From: Lutimaribacter salitolerans | GTDB taxonomy: Bacteria > Pseudomonadota > Alphaproteobacteria > Rhodobacterales > Rhodobacteraceae | Length of the DNA: 64,000 bases | Assembly (NCBI RefSeq): GCF_042677865.1 | Contig: NZ_JBHUDD010000059.1 | Span: 243,398-307,397, forward strand | Direction: 5' to 3' | In this document: positions 26,211 to 35,490 of the stretch, piece by piece | Position numbering within the stretch: the first letter of the stretch is position 1 | Layout of the letters: every line of letters begins with the position of its first letter | The notes under the pieces: generated by a model | Told to the model about the DNA's origin: nothing | Databases searched by the model: none | Seen by the model: the letters and a program-made list of their open reading frames with translations, nothing else | Made by a program: the position numbers and the translations under genes

Positions 26211-28049
26211 TCAGGCGGCCACTTGCCGCCGTGTCAGGGCGTACTGCGCAGACAGGATGTCGGCGGCCTTTTCCCCGATCATGATCGACGCGGCATTGGT
26301 GTTGCCACTGATGATGTCCGGCATGATGCTGGCATCCGCCACCCGCAGGTTGGCGACACCGTTCACCCGCAGGGTCGGGTCGACCACATCCCCCATGCGA
26401 CAGGTCGAACACAGGTGATAGACCGTGGAGGAATAGTGCAGCGCCATGTTTTCCAGCAGCGCATCGCTGGGTGGTTCGCCCGGCACATAGCCGTGCTTCT
26501 TGGCCAGCGCCGGCGGCACGTTCAGCGGCCCCGGCTTGACCTCGCCGGGCCAGTGCTCTGCGATGTCCAGCGCCTTGCGCATCACGGCCACCATCACCTT
26601 GAGGTCATGCGGATCGGTGAAATAGTTCATGCGGATGATCGGCGCCTCGGCTGGATCAGAACTTGCCAGCACGATCTCGCCCTTGCTGTGCGGCAGCACC
26701 GGGTTGGCCAGCAGGATCATGTTCTCCTGATCGGGGGCCAGCGTGGCCTCGGCGTTCTCGAAAAAGGTGGACAGGTCGATCCGAAGCCGCTCACCCAGCA
26801 GGCTGGCATCATAGCCGCAGGGCACATAGCCGATCTGCGCATCATGGCTGTGGGTATCGCCCAGCCCTGTCGAAAAGAACGCCACCGCATCATAGAGCGA
26901 CGAGGATACAAGGCTTTCGCCGGTTTCCATCCACTGGCCCAGACGGCCTTCGGCCTCGGCCTTCAGCGCGGCCAGTTCCGGCGGCAGGTTCGCATCCTCT
27001 GCCGGATCGGCGGGCAGCGGTCCGGCAGGCGCGCGCAGGGCATCCGGCCCGGCGGACACGCCCACCTCGGCAATCGGCAGGCCAATTCCCTTGGCCGGGA
27101 AGAACAGCGCGCAATGCAGGTGATCCTTCAGGTTCTTGCCCACGGCGGGCAGTTCAAGCTGGCAGTCGATATCCACCGCCTCAATCTCGCGGCGCGGGCC
27201 GATCCCCGACAGCATCAGGATCTGCGGCGAACCGACGGCCCCCGCGCTTAGCACCACGTCGCGCGCGGCGTCGATCTGATGCAGCGCGCCATCCGCGCCG
27301 CGGTATTCCACCCCGGTCGCGGTCAGCCCCTCGGCCCCCTGGGACAGCAGAACGCGCGTGACATGGGCCTGCGTGATGATTGTCAGGTTCGGGCGTTCTT
27401 CGGTCTCGCCTTGCAGAAAGGCGCGGTAGGTGCTGGACCGCATCCCCTTGCGGGTCGTGGTCTGGAACAGCGACGCCACCCCCGCAGGGTTGCGCCGGTC
27501 GCGCCCGTTGTAATCGCCCGTGGCGATGCCGGTCGCGGCGGCAGCCTTGACGAAATCGCGCGAGGCCGGGATGACCGGCGACCGCACCGACACGCCCAGC
27601 GGGCCCCCCGTACCATGCGCCTCGGGATCGACCGAGATTTCGTTGCTTGGGGTCAGGTCTTCGCTCTTGATGAAATAGGGCAGGACATCGTCATAGCTCC
27701 AGCCCGTTGCCCCGCCTTCGGCCCAGGCATCGAAATCGCCCGGATGGCCGCGCACATAGGCCATGTAGTTCAGCCCCGATGATCCCCCCAGCATCTTGCC
27801 GCGCGGCACCGGCATCACGTTGTCCACCAGCCCCAGCCCGGCATTGCCGGGGTCGGCCGTGTACATCCAGTCAACCGACGGGTCCAGTTGCAGGCTTGCG
27901 ACTGCGGCGGGCATCATCTCGTGCGGCGGCGGGGTGCCGCCGGCCTCGAGCAGCGCAACAGTGCAGTTGGGGTCTTCGCTCAGCCGGGCCGCGATGACCG
28001 CGCCCGCAGATCCACCACCGACGACAATAAAGTCGAAGTTCTCTGACAT
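26211..28049 (-). CDS. GMC family FAD-dependent oxidoreductase (choline dehydrogenase-like)
   Basis: The 612-residue flavoprotein starts FDFIVVGGGSAGAVIA, the dinucleotide-binding motif. It has the GMC signature GKMLGGSSGLNYMAYVRG and the C-terminal STCRMG and GNTNAASIMIGEKAADIL segments. It oxidises an alcohol or similar substrate and passes electrons to quinone or another acceptor; the substrate is unknown, as no betaine genes adjoin. It is larger than BetA (~555) through insertions around residues 325-390. The gene lies on the opposite strand between ccoP and ccoG, splitting two sets that are usually adjacent. Confidence 0.88.
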   Translation of the reverse strand: MSENFDFIVVGGGSAGAVIAARLSEDPNCTVALLEAGGTPPPHEMMPAAVASLQLDPSVDWMYTADPGNAGLGLVDNVMPVPRGKMLGGSSGLNYMAYVRGHPGDFDAWAEGGATGWSYDDVLPYFIKSEDLTPSNEISVDPEAHGTGGPLGVSVRSPVIPASRDFVKAAAATGIATGDYNGRDRRNPAGVASLFQTTTRKGMRSSTYRAFLQGETEERPNLTIITQAHVTRVLLSQGAEGLTATGVEYRGADGALHQIDAARDVVLSAGAVGSPQILMLSGIGPRREIEAVDIDCQLELPAVGKNLKDHLHCALFFPAKGIGLPIAEVGVSAGPDALRAPAGPLPADPAEDANLPPELAALKAEAEGRLGQWMETGESLVSSSLYDAVAFFSTGLGDTHSHDAQIGYVPCGYDASLLGERLRIDLSTFFENAEATLAPDQENMILLANPVLPHSKGEIVLASSDPAEAPIIRMNYFTDPHDLKVMVAVMRKALDIAEHWPGEVKPGPLNVPPALAKKHGYVPGEPPSDALLENMALHYSSTVYHLCSTCRMGDVVDPTLRVNGVANLRVADASIMPDIISGNTNAASIMIGEKAADILSAQYALTRRQVAA

Positions 28050-28406
28050 ATAGATTTTCCTCCCTTGGACGCTCCGGTTTGGTCCGAAGCAGCCATCTCA
28101 ACATCCCGGTCTGGAATGCCTCCTTGGGCATGGTGCGCGGGCTTGGTGCCCCGATCAAGCCTTTTGCGTGACCTGCGCGGCGCGGCGGGCGATGCGTATG
28201 GACCGTGCATCGGGTGTGCATGACCTGTGTATGACGGCTTTTGGGCTTGTTAGACGCCTGCACCCCGCGCCGATCGGTCACACTGCCCCTTGCCCCTCAT
28301 ATTCAAATAGATGTGTCTGAGAGGCAGAATTTGACTCAGGTCAATGATCGCTGGAGCGCAGCCTGACACAAGGGACGCAAAGCGATCCAATCTCCGGAGT
28401 AAGTCC
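28050..28406. other. Intergenic region between GMC gene and ccoG
   Basis: This 357-base spacer separates divergent genes. It contains the start region of the GMC gene with a GGAGG site next to it, and an FNR box near the ccoG end. The middle part is moderately AT-rich and shows no open frame with a credible start and no RNA gene that I can recognise. Confidence 0.6.
28331..28344. promoter_or_regulatory. FNR box upstream of ccoG
   Basis: TTGACTCAGGTCAA is a near-perfect dyad close to the FNR consensus. The centre lies ~70 bases before the ccoG start. It should make the assembly operon ccoGHIS respond to FnrL together with ccoNOQP. Confidence 0.8.
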
Positions 28407-29840
28407 GTGTCCGACACGCAACCAGACGCCCCCAGCCTTTACGCAGCACGCGAGCCCATCTTTCCCAAGCGGGTCAGCGGAAACTTCCGCAATCTCAAGT
28501 GGATAATCATGCTTGTGACGCTGGGCATCTATTATGTCACGCCATGGATTCGCTGGGATCGCGGGCCGAATCTGCCCGATCAGGCGGTGTTGATCGATCT
28601 GGCCAACCGGCGGTTCTTTTTCTTCTGGATCGAGATATGGCCGCATGAATTCTATTTCATCGCGGGCCTTCTGGTCATGGCGGGTCTTGGGCTGTTCCTG
28701 TTCACCTCGGCGCTGGGCCGGGTCTGGTGCGGCTATACCTGTCCGCAAACCGTCTGGACCGACCTGTTCATCCTGGTCGAGCGCTGGATCGAGGGCGACC
28801 GCAACGCCCGCCTGCGCCTGCACCGCCAGCCCAAGATGGATTTGCGCAAGGCACGGTTAAGATTGACAAAATGGACAACCTGGCTGCTGATCGCGCTGGC
28901 CACCGGCGGCGCGTGGGTGTTCTATTTCGCCGATGCGCCGACGCTGCTGGTTGATCTTTTCACGCTGAACGCGGGGCCGATCGCCTATACGACCGTCGCG
29001 ATCCTGACGGCCACGACATTTGTCTTTGGCGGCTTTGCGCGTGAACAGATCTGCATCTATGCCTGCCCGTGGCCGCGCATCCAGGCCGCCATGATGGACG
29101 AGGACACGCTGACCGTGGGGTACCGCGCCTGGCGCGGCGAGCCGCGCGGCAAGCACCGCAAGGCCGAAGGCGCGCAGGAACTGGGCGACTGCATCGACTG
29201 CATGGCCTGCGTCAACGTCTGCCCCATGGGCATCGACATCCGCGACGGTCAGCAGATGGAGTGCATCACCTGCGCCCTGTGCATCGACGCCTGCGACGAC
29301 GTGATGGACAGGATCGGCAAGCCCCGTGGCCTGATCGACTATATGGCGCTGACCGACGAGGTTGCGGAACGCACGGGCACGCCGCCCAAGTCGGTCTGGA
29401 AGCACGTGTTCCGCCCGCGCACGATCCTGTATACGGCGCTGTGGTCGCTGGTGGGTGTCGGGCTGGTCGTGGCTTTGTTCATCCGGTCAGATATCGACAT
29501 GTCCGTGGCGCCGGTGCGCAACCCCACCTTTGTCACCCTGTCCGACGGTACGATCCGCAACACCTATGACGTGCGTCTGCGCAACATGCAGGGCGAGGAT
29601 CTGCCCTTTGCGATCAGCGTGGTGGGCCACCCGTCGCTGACCATCGAACTGGAAGGCAGCACCGATGGCACCGTTCTGGTGCCCGCTGACGAGACGTTGC
29701 TGCAACGGGTCTACATCACCGCCCCCCCGGGGTCCGAACCCGCGCAAAGCGAGCGGTCGGACATCCGCATCTGGGTCGAGGATGCAACAAACGACGAACG
29801 CGTGTACAAGGACACTGTCTTTAACGGAAGGGCAAACTGA
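28407..29840 (+). CDS. ccoG: cbb3 oxidase assembly protein CcoG (copper/iron-sulfur protein)
   Basis: This 477-residue inner-membrane protein takes part in cbb3 oxidase assembly, probably as a copper reductase. It has about five helices and two 4Fe-4S motifs, CIDCMACVNVCPMGIDI and CITCALCIDACDD, then a C-terminal periplasmic Ig-like domain (~360-477). Other marks are WCGYTCPQTVWTDLF and REQICIYACPWPR. The start is GTG at 28407 with CCGGAG upstream; an earlier in-frame ATG at 28344 overlaps the FNR box, so it is rejected. Confidence 0.93.
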   Translation: MSDTQPDAPSLYAAREPIFPKRVSGNFRNLKWIIMLVTLGIYYVTPWIRWDRGPNLPDQAVLIDLANRRFFFFWIEIWPHEFYFIAGLLVMAGLGLFLFTSALGRVWCGYTCPQTVWTDLFILVERWIEGDRNARLRLHRQPKMDLRKARLRLTKWTTWLLIALATGGAWVFYFADAPTLLVDLFTLNAGPIAYTTVAILTATTFVFGGFAREQICIYACPWPRIQAAMMDEDTLTVGYRAWRGEPRGKHRKAEGAQELGDCIDCMACVNVCPMGIDIRDGQQMECITCALCIDACDDVMDRIGKPRGLIDYMALTDEVAERTGTPPKSVWKHVFRPRTILYTALWSLVGVGLVVALFIRSDIDMSVAPVRNPTFVTLSDGTIRNTYDVRLRNMQGEDLPFAISVVGHPSLTIELEGSTDGTVLVPADETLLQRVYITAPPGSEPAQSERSDIRIWVEDATNDERVYKDTVFNGRAN

Positions 29841-30298
29841 TGGCAGAACGCGGACTCACCGGCAGGCATGTCCTGTTCATATTCGTCGCCTTCTTTGGCA
29901 CAATCATCACAGTCAACCTGTTCATGGCCTACAGCGCGGTTTCAACCTTTCCGGGGCTTGAGGTGCGCAACGGATACATCGCCAGCCAAAGCTTTGACGA
30001 GCGCCGCGCGGCACAGGAAGCCCTGGGATGGTCCGCGCGGGTCGAGGTCAACGATGGCCAGTTGTCCATCGCCATCGTCGACGCTGCAGGCGATCCCGTG
30101 CAGGCCGGCGGGGTCGAGGCGCTGGTGGGGCGGCCCACCTCGGACCGCGACGATTTCGTTCCGGAACTGGTGTTTGACGGGCGCGCCTATGTGGCGCCGG
30201 TCACGCTGGCCGGTGGCAAATGGATCCTGCGGCTGAACGCGGTGTCCGCACAGGGCGAGCCGTTCGAACAACGCCTTGATGTGCATGTGAACTCCTGA
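29840..30298 (+). CDS. ccoH: cbb3 oxidase assembly protein CcoH (FixH)
   Basis: This 152-residue protein has a single N-terminal helix (residues ~10-35) and a periplasmic beta-rich domain, the usual FixH layout. It binds CcoN and helps form the stable cbb3 complex. Its ATG overlaps the last base of the ccoG stop (TGATG), so translation is coupled. Features include GLTGRHVLFIFVAFFGTI and a YIASQSFD segment. Confidence 0.92.
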   Translation: MAERGLTGRHVLFIFVAFFGTIITVNLFMAYSAVSTFPGLEVRNGYIASQSFDERRAAQEALGWSARVEVNDGQLSIAIVDAAGDPVQAGGVEALVGRPTSDRDDFVPELVFDGRAYVAPVTLAGGKWILRLNAVSAQGEPFEQRLDVHVNS

Positions 30299-30311
30299 TC
30301 GGACCACGCCC

Positions 30312-32498
30312 ATGACCGCCACGCTGCGCCCCGGTGTTTCCGCCTGTCCTGCCTGCTCGGCCGCACCTGCGGCCGAGGCACTGGCAGAGCGTGCCGTGTT
30401 GAAGGACGCGCGCATCGCCCTGTCGCTGCCCGCGATCCATTGCTCGGCCTGCATCACCGCGGTCGAAGAGGCGTTGCAGGATCATCCCGGCGTTCACGCG
30501 GCGCGGGTCAATCTGACGCTGAAACGTGCCACGGTCGAGGCCGCCCCCGATGTCATGCCTGACGACCTGATCCGCACCCTGTCTCGCATCGGGTACGAGG
30601 CGCATGAACTGGATGCCGGCACCCTGTCGGCCACGCAGACCGACAAGGCGGGGCGCGATCTGCTGATGCGGCTGGCGGTGGCGGGGTTTGCCGCGATGAA
30701 CGTGATGCTGCTGTCGGTCTCGGTCTGGTCCGGGGCGGCGGACGCGACGCGCGACATGTTCCACTGGATTTCCGCGCTGATCACCATGCCGGTGGTGCTG
30801 TTTTCGGGGCAGCCGTTCTATCGCAGCGCCTGGGCCGTTCTGAAGCACGGGCGGCTGAACATGGATGTGCCGATCACGCTGGCCATCGTGCTGGCCGTCG
30901 TCACATCGCTGTGGGAAACCGCGCTGTCGGGCAAACACGCCTATTTCGATGCGGCGCTGGCGCTGACGTTCTTTTTGCTGGCCGGGCGGTATCTGGATCA
31001 TCGCACCCGCGCGATTGCCCGCTCGGCCGCCGAGGAATTGGCCGCGCTGGAAGTGCCGCGCGCCTTCGTCCTGCGTGACGGGGCCGAGGTTCAGCTGCCC
31101 GTGGCCGAGCTGGTGGTGGGCGATCTGCTGCGCGTGCGCCCCGGTGGGCGCATGCCGGTGGATGGCGTGATCACCGATGGGGTTTCGGAACTGGACCGGT
31201 CACTGCTGACGGGGGAAACCCTGCCGGTGTTTGCCGAACCCGGTCGCGCCGTATCGGCGGGCGAGGTCAACCTGACCGGCCCGTTGACGATCCGCGCCAC
31301 GGCAGTGGGCGAGGAAACATCGCTGCACCGCATGGCCGATCTGGTGGCCATCGCGGAATCCGGGCGCTCGCGCTACACCTCGCTGGCGGACAAGGCGGCA
31401 AAGCTGTATGCGCCGGGGGTGCATATCCTGTCCGCGCTCAGCTTTCTGGGTTGGTATCTTTACACATGGGACGTGCGCACTGCGCTGAACATCGCCGCCG
31501 CCGTCCTGATCATCACCTGCCCCTGTGCGCTGGGTCTGGCCGTGCCGGCGGTGACCACGGCGTCCAGCGGGCGGCTGTTCCGGCGGGGCATGCTGATCAA
31601 GGACTCGACCGCTCTGGAGCGTCTGGCGCAGGTCGATACGGTGGTGTTCGACAAGACCGGCACGCTGACCCAGGGCACGCCGACCCTGACCAATCTTGCC
31701 GATCACGCCGCCAGCGATCTGCAGATCGCCGCGGCCTTGGCGGCGGGGTCGTCGCACCCGCTGTCGCAGGCCATAGTGGCCGCTTGTGACGCCGCAGGCG
31801 TGGTGCCTGCCGAGGTGTCGGATATCCACGAGCGGCCCGGTTACGGCACCGAAGGTGTTTGGCAGGGGCTGACCGTGCGGCTGGGCCGTGCCGCCTGGGT
31901 CGAGGCGCCCGCACTTGCGCAAACCAGCGCCTGGCTGCGCATCGGCGACGAACGCCCGCGCGCCTTTACCTTTGCCGACAGCCTGCGGGCGGGGGCCGAG
32001 CAGGCGGTGCAGGGGCTGATCGCCTCGGGGCGGCAGGTCATCCTGATCTCGGGCGATACCACCCCGGCGGTCGAGGCGCTGGCAAACCGTCTGGGCATCA
32101 CGCAATGGGTGGCCGAGGCGCTGCCCGAGGACAAGGTCAACCGCATCAAGGCCCTCAGCGATCAGGGCCGCCATGTGCTGATGGTGGGGGACGGGCTGAA
32201 CGATACCGCCGCGCTTGCGGGCGCGCATGTGTCGATCTCGCCCGCGTCGGCGCTGGATGCGGCGCGCGTGGCCTCGGACATCGTTTTGCTGGGGGGCGAT
32301 CTGTCGCCCATCGCCGAGGCGGTCACCACCGCGCAATCGGCCACGCGGCGCATACGCGAGAATTTCCAGATCGCGACGGTCTATAACATCGTTGCCGTGC
32401 CGCTGGCGGTGGCGGGCCTGTGCTCACCATTGATCGCGGCCTTGGCCATGTCGCTCAGTTCCATTACGGTCTCGCTGAACGCCCTGCGGCTAAGGTGA
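30312..32498 (+). CDS. ccoI: Copper-translocating P-type ATPase CcoI (FixI)
   Basis: This 728-residue P1B ATPase delivers copper for CuB of cbb3 oxidase. An N-terminal CPAC (residues 12-15) precedes a heavy-metal domain with C44-S-A-C47. The transport site is C403-P-C405. The phosphorylated Asp is D447 in DKTGTLT. TGE-type (LTGETLPV) and hinge (VGDGLNDTAAL) motifs are present. As a CopA2/FixI-type pump it exports Cu slowly for cuproprotein assembly rather than detoxification. It lies between ccoH and ccoS in one operon. Confidence 0.95.
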   Translation: MTATLRPGVSACPACSAAPAAEALAERAVLKDARIALSLPAIHCSACITAVEEALQDHPGVHAARVNLTLKRATVEAAPDVMPDDLIRTLSRIGYEAHELDAGTLSATQTDKAGRDLLMRLAVAGFAAMNVMLLSVSVWSGAADATRDMFHWISALITMPVVLFSGQPFYRSAWAVLKHGRLNMDVPITLAIVLAVVTSLWETALSGKHAYFDAALALTFFLLAGRYLDHRTRAIARSAAEELAALEVPRAFVLRDGAEVQLPVAELVVGDLLRVRPGGRMPVDGVITDGVSELDRSLLTGETLPVFAEPGRAVSAGEVNLTGPLTIRATAVGEETSLHRMADLVAIAESGRSRYTSLADKAAKLYAPGVHILSALSFLGWYLYTWDVRTALNIAAAVLIITCPCALGLAVPAVTTASSGRLFRRGMLIKDSTALERLAQVDTVVFDKTGTLTQGTPTLTNLADHAASDLQIAAALAAGSSHPLSQAIVAACDAAGVVPAEVSDIHERPGYGTEGVWQGLTVRLGRAAWVEAPALAQTSAWLRIGDERPRAFTFADSLRAGAEQAVQGLIASGRQVILISGDTTPAVEALANRLGITQWVAEALPEDKVNRIKALSDQGRHVLMVGDGLNDTAALAGAHVSISPASALDAARVASDIVLLGGDLSPIAEAVTTAQSATRRIRENFQIATVYNIVAVPLAVAGLCSPLIAALAMSLSSITVSLNALRLR

Positions 32499-32504
32499 CC
32501 CCTG

Positions 32505-32663
32505 ATGGAAGTGCTGGCCTATCTGATCCCGATATCCCTGACGCTGGGTGGCGTCGGCCTGCTGTTCTTTGTCTGGACGGTCCGCACCAATCAGTATGAC
32601 GACCCCGAAGGCGACGCGCGGCGGATTCTGTCGGACAAGTATGACGACAAGCCCAAGAAATAG
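32505..32663 (+). CDS. ccoS: cbb3 oxidase maturation protein CcoS
   Basis: This 52-residue protein starts MEVLAYLIPISLTLGG, with one helix followed by WTVRTNQYDDPEGDARRIL, the standard CcoS pattern (helix, then Q-Y-D-D-P-E-G-D). It is needed for maturation of CcoN cofactors. It begins 6 bases after ccoI and ends the ccoGHIS operon. Confidence 0.93.
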   Translation: MEVLAYLIPISLTLGGVGLLFFVWTVRTNQYDDPEGDARRILSDKYDDKPKK

Positions 32664-32685
32664 CCCTCGCCCGTCAGTATAGCGG

Positions 32686-32715
32686 CAGGGAGGCGGGCTT
32701 CAGCCCCACGCCCTG
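32686..32715. terminator. Imperfect hairpin between ccoS and dac
   Basis: CAGGG-A-GGCGGGC pairs with GCCCCACGCCCTG around a TTCA loop, with a few mismatches. It sits between convergent genes and could end both transcripts. There is no clear T tract. Confidence 0.45.
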
Positions 32716-32721
32716 TCACAC

Positions 32722-34155
32722 TCAGCTTGGCGGCGGGCCGACCATGAAGCAGGTCACCTGACGCGCCTGCAGGCGGCGACAGGCCAGATCGGCGGTATCG
32801 CGTGTCATGCCAAGGAAATTCGCATCGAACCCGCCGCTGCGCTTGACCACCTTGCGCAGGCTGCCGTCCAGCGTGTCCATTTCGACCAGCGCGGTTTGCA
32901 GCAACGTCTTTTCGGCCAGATGCCGGTTGGGGAAGCGTCCGACATTGATGCCCCAGTGACGTCCGCCCGAGGTCGACAGACGTGTCACGACTTCGGGTGT
33001 GGCTTCGGGCACAGCGGCTGCGGCAACCACCTCTTGTGTGATTTCCGCCGGACGGATGCGCGGGGTAATGCTTGCGCTTGGGGCCGCGGCGCCCATGGCG
33101 ACGGTTTGAAGTGTTTCAGGCGCAGGGGCCTGCACGGTCTGGGCTTCCTGCAGGGCCTGCTCGATATCGTCCTTCATGGCGACGATCACCGGCTGGGGCT
33201 GTTCGGCGCTGACCGGACGCATCTGGGGACGCAGGCTTTCGCGCACGGCGGTGACCAGCCGGATGGTCTTGCCGGCGGTGCCTGGCACGGACTGGTAGTC
33301 GGGCGGGGTGGGGCGGCGCAGGGCCACCTGCGTCGGCGCGCGCTGGAACCCCAGATCCAGCAGTTCGGCCACGCGGGCATTGCGCGAGGCGGTCGACCGT
33401 CCGCCGAACACCGTGGCGATGACCCGCTGGTTCCCGCGCTCGGCCGATGCGACAAGGTTGAACCCCGCGGCGCGGGTATAGCCCGTCTTGATCCCGTCCG
33501 CGCCCCGGTAGGATGACAGCAGGCGGCTGTTGGTATGGGAGACGGTCGCCACCCCGGCGTCCGCGGTGCGGCGCGAGAAAAGGTTGTAATACTGCGGAAA
33601 GTCATACAGCACGTGACGCCCCAGAACGGTCATGTCGCGCGCGGTCGACAAGTGCCCGTCTTGCGTCAGGCCGTGCATGTTCTTGAAGGTGGTACGCGTC
33701 ATCCCCATCGCCTTGGCGGTGCGATTCATCCGCGCGGCAAACGCCTCTTCCGAGCCGGAAATCGCCTCGCCGATCGCGGTTGCCGCGTCATTGGCCGACC
33801 TGACGGCGGCGGCGCGGATCAGATAGCGAAGCTTGATCTTCTGGCCCGGTCTCAGCCCCAGTTTGCTGGGCGGTTCGGCGGCGGCATTGCGAGAAATCGT
33901 CACAACGTCATCAAGGCCGATCTCGCCGCGCTGCACTGCTTCGAACGCGATATAGAGCGTCATCATCTTTGTAAGCGAGGCCGGATGCAGCCGCGTATCC
34001 GCGTTCTCTGCATGCAGCACTTCTCCCGTGCGGGCATCGATTACCATGGCGGCATAGGGGGCTGCCACCGCTGAAAGCGGGACAACGATCAAAAACCATG
34101 CTGCCGCGATCCAATACAGGGCCTTACGGCCCGGCGTCCACTGCCGATCCTTCAC
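32722..34155 (-). CDS. D-alanyl-D-alanine carboxypeptidase with C-terminal SPOR domain
   Basis: This penicillin-binding protein trims the terminal D-Ala from peptidoglycan pentapeptides in the periplasm. From the GTG at 34155 it has 477 residues. There is an N-terminal signal helix (~11-33). The catalytic motifs are S60-L-T-K63, S120-A-N122 and K223-T-G. A long Pro/Ala/Gln linker leads to a SPOR domain (~400-477, HWGINVGRFPNRHLAEK) that should bind denuded glycan at the division site. The start is uncertain: no in-frame ATG lies near the signal helix, and the GTG has AGAAGG upstream. Confidence 0.85.
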   Translation of the reverse strand: MKDRQWTPGRKALYWIAAAWFLIVVPLSAVAAPYAAMVIDARTGEVLHAENADTRLHPASLTKMMTLYIAFEAVQRGEIGLDDVVTISRNAAAEPPSKLGLRPGQKIKLRYLIRAAAVRSANDAATAIGEAISGSEEAFAARMNRTAKAMGMTRTTFKNMHGLTQDGHLSTARDMTVLGRHVLYDFPQYYNLFSRRTADAGVATVSHTNSRLLSSYRGADGIKTGYTRAAGFNLVASAERGNQRVIATVFGGRSTASRNARVAELLDLGFQRAPTQVALRRPTPPDYQSVPGTAGKTIRLVTAVRESLRPQMRPVSAEQPQPVIVAMKDDIEQALQEAQTVQAPAPETLQTVAMGAAAPSASITPRIRPAEITQEVVAAAAVPEATPEVVTRLSTSGGRHWGINVGRFPNRHLAEKTLLQTALVEMDTLDGSLRKVVKRSGGFDANFLGMTRDTADLACRRLQARQVTCFMVGPPPS

Positions 34156-34368
34156 GATCACTGCCTTCTCTGCCTCGATGCCGCCGGTTTTCCGGTCTGG
34201 CTTTCTGCTTGATTGGAGAAAAGATAGCACAATCAATAGTGGCTTTGAAACTCTTATTTTACAATGGTTTTCCAAGATTTTCAGCCGTGGCCGAGGCATA
34301 TGTAGGGGTCGCAATGGCCTGACCCCCAAGACCGTCGAATGTGGCGGGATTGTGGCCAAACTGACGGC
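34156..34368. other. AT-rich spacer upstream of dac
   Basis: The 213-base spacer separates the minus-strand HAD gene from dac. It is more AT-rich than its surroundings around 34215-34275. A possible promoter for dac reads TTTCAA then TATCTT about 18 bases apart on the minus strand. No small open frame or RNA gene is evident. Confidence 0.35.
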
Positions 34369-35070
34369 TCAGCCGATCTGCGCCACGAGCGCGGGCAGGG
34401 ATGCCAGATCCGGCAATTCATGAAAGCGGGGGGCGTTCCTTGGCGGGTCGGCGTGTTCGATTTCCCATGTCAGGCCATGTGGAACCCAGACGCCCCAGCC
34501 GCCAGCCTCGATCACCGGGACGACATCGGATTTCATCGAATTGCCCACCATCAGGGCCCGCGCGGCCCCGTCGCCATGGCGGTCGAATATGGCACTATAG
34601 ACGGGTTGCGTTTTGGCACTGACGATTTCGACCCCGTCGAACAGGTCGCCCAGACCCGATTGCGCCAGCTTGCGCTCCTGATCCAGCAGATCGCCCTTGG
34701 TGATCAGCAGCACGCGATGGGTGCCGGCCACCGCCTCGACCGCGGTGCGGGCATGGGGCAGCAACTCGATCGGATGTTGCAGCATGTCCTGACCCGCCGC
34801 GATCAGTTCGCGGATCACGGGGGCGGGCACGCGGTCGTCGGTCACGTCCAGCGCGGTTTCGATCATCGACAGGACGAATCCCTTGATGCCGAATCCGTAT
34901 TGGCCAAGGTTGCGCCGCTCGGCCGCCAGCAGGCGCGATGCCAGATCGTCCGGATCGGCGTAGTCGGCGAGAAGGTCGTGAAACCTTGTCTGGGTAAGCT
35001 GAAAGAACCGCTCGTTGTGCCAAAGGGTGTCGTCGGCGTCAAAGCCGATGGTGGTCAAATTCCGTGTCAT
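34369..35070 (-). CDS. HAD-superfamily hydrolase (YjjG/FCP-like subgroup)
   Basis: This 233-residue protein has motif I D11-A-D13-D-T in GFDADDTLWHNE, followed by a helical cap. Motif II lies around LLITKGD, the lysine in SAKTQPVYSAIF, and motif IV in MVGNSMKSDV. It is a probable cytoplasmic phosphatase with unknown substrate. It diverges from clpS. The ATG at 35070 directly precedes the conserved first strand. Confidence 0.85.
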   Translation of the reverse strand: MTRNLTTIGFDADDTLWHNERFFQLTQTRFHDLLADYADPDDLASRLLAAERRNLGQYGFGIKGFVLSMIETALDVTDDRVPAPVIRELIAAGQDMLQHPIELLPHARTAVEAVAGTHRVLLITKGDLLDQERKLAQSGLGDLFDGVEIVSAKTQPVYSAIFDRHGDGAARALMVGNSMKSDVVPVIEAGGWGVWVPHGLTWEIEHADPPRNAPRFHELPDLASLPALVAQIG

Positions 35071-35167
35071 ACCCGGACAACCCTTTTCTAATCCCGGTCA
35101 GAGGATATATAGACATGGCGTGACCCGAAACCGGAAACTGGATGCGATGACCCACTGGCCCCTTCAT

Positions 35168-35485
35168 ATGTCTGACAACGAAGATGATGACGGCGAAGCC
35201 GAAGTCGTCGTCAAGACGCGGCCAAAAACCCAGCGCCCGCCGCTGTACAAGGTGCTTTTGCTGAACGACGATTACACCCCGATGGAGTTCGTCGTGCATG
35301 TGCTGGAACGGTTCTTTGGCATGAATCACGCGCAGGCGTTCGAGATCATGCTGACCGTGCACAAGAAGGGGTTGGCCGTGGTGGGCGTGTTCAGCCACGA
35401 GATTGCCGAGACGAAGGTGACGCAGGTCATGGATTTCGCCCGTCAGCATCAGCATCCGCTGCAATGCACGATGGAGCGGGAATAA
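35168..35485 (+). CDS. clpS: ATP-dependent Clp protease adaptor ClpS
   Basis: This ~105-residue adaptor delivers N-degron substrates to ClpA. The disordered acidic N-terminus (SDNEDDDGEAE) leads to the core with YKVLLLNDDYTPMEFVV, FGMNHAQAFEIMLTVHKKG and HPLQCTMERE, including the residues that bind the substrate's first amino acid. An in-frame ATG at 35147 would add seven residues; neither start has a strong ribosome site. No clpA follows; a methyltransferase gene does. Confidence 0.93.
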   Translation: MSDNEDDDGEAEVVVKTRPKTQRPPLYKVLLLNDDYTPMEFVVHVLERFFGMNHAQAFEIMLTVHKKGLAVVGVFSHEIAETKVTQVMDFARQHQHPLQCTMERE

Positions 35486-35490
35486 CCCGC

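Noticed and set aside
28344..28406. Upstream in-frame ATG start for ccoG
   Set aside because: The ATG begins on the last base of the FNR box, so the codon would lie in the promoter; the GTG at 28407 has a ribosome site.
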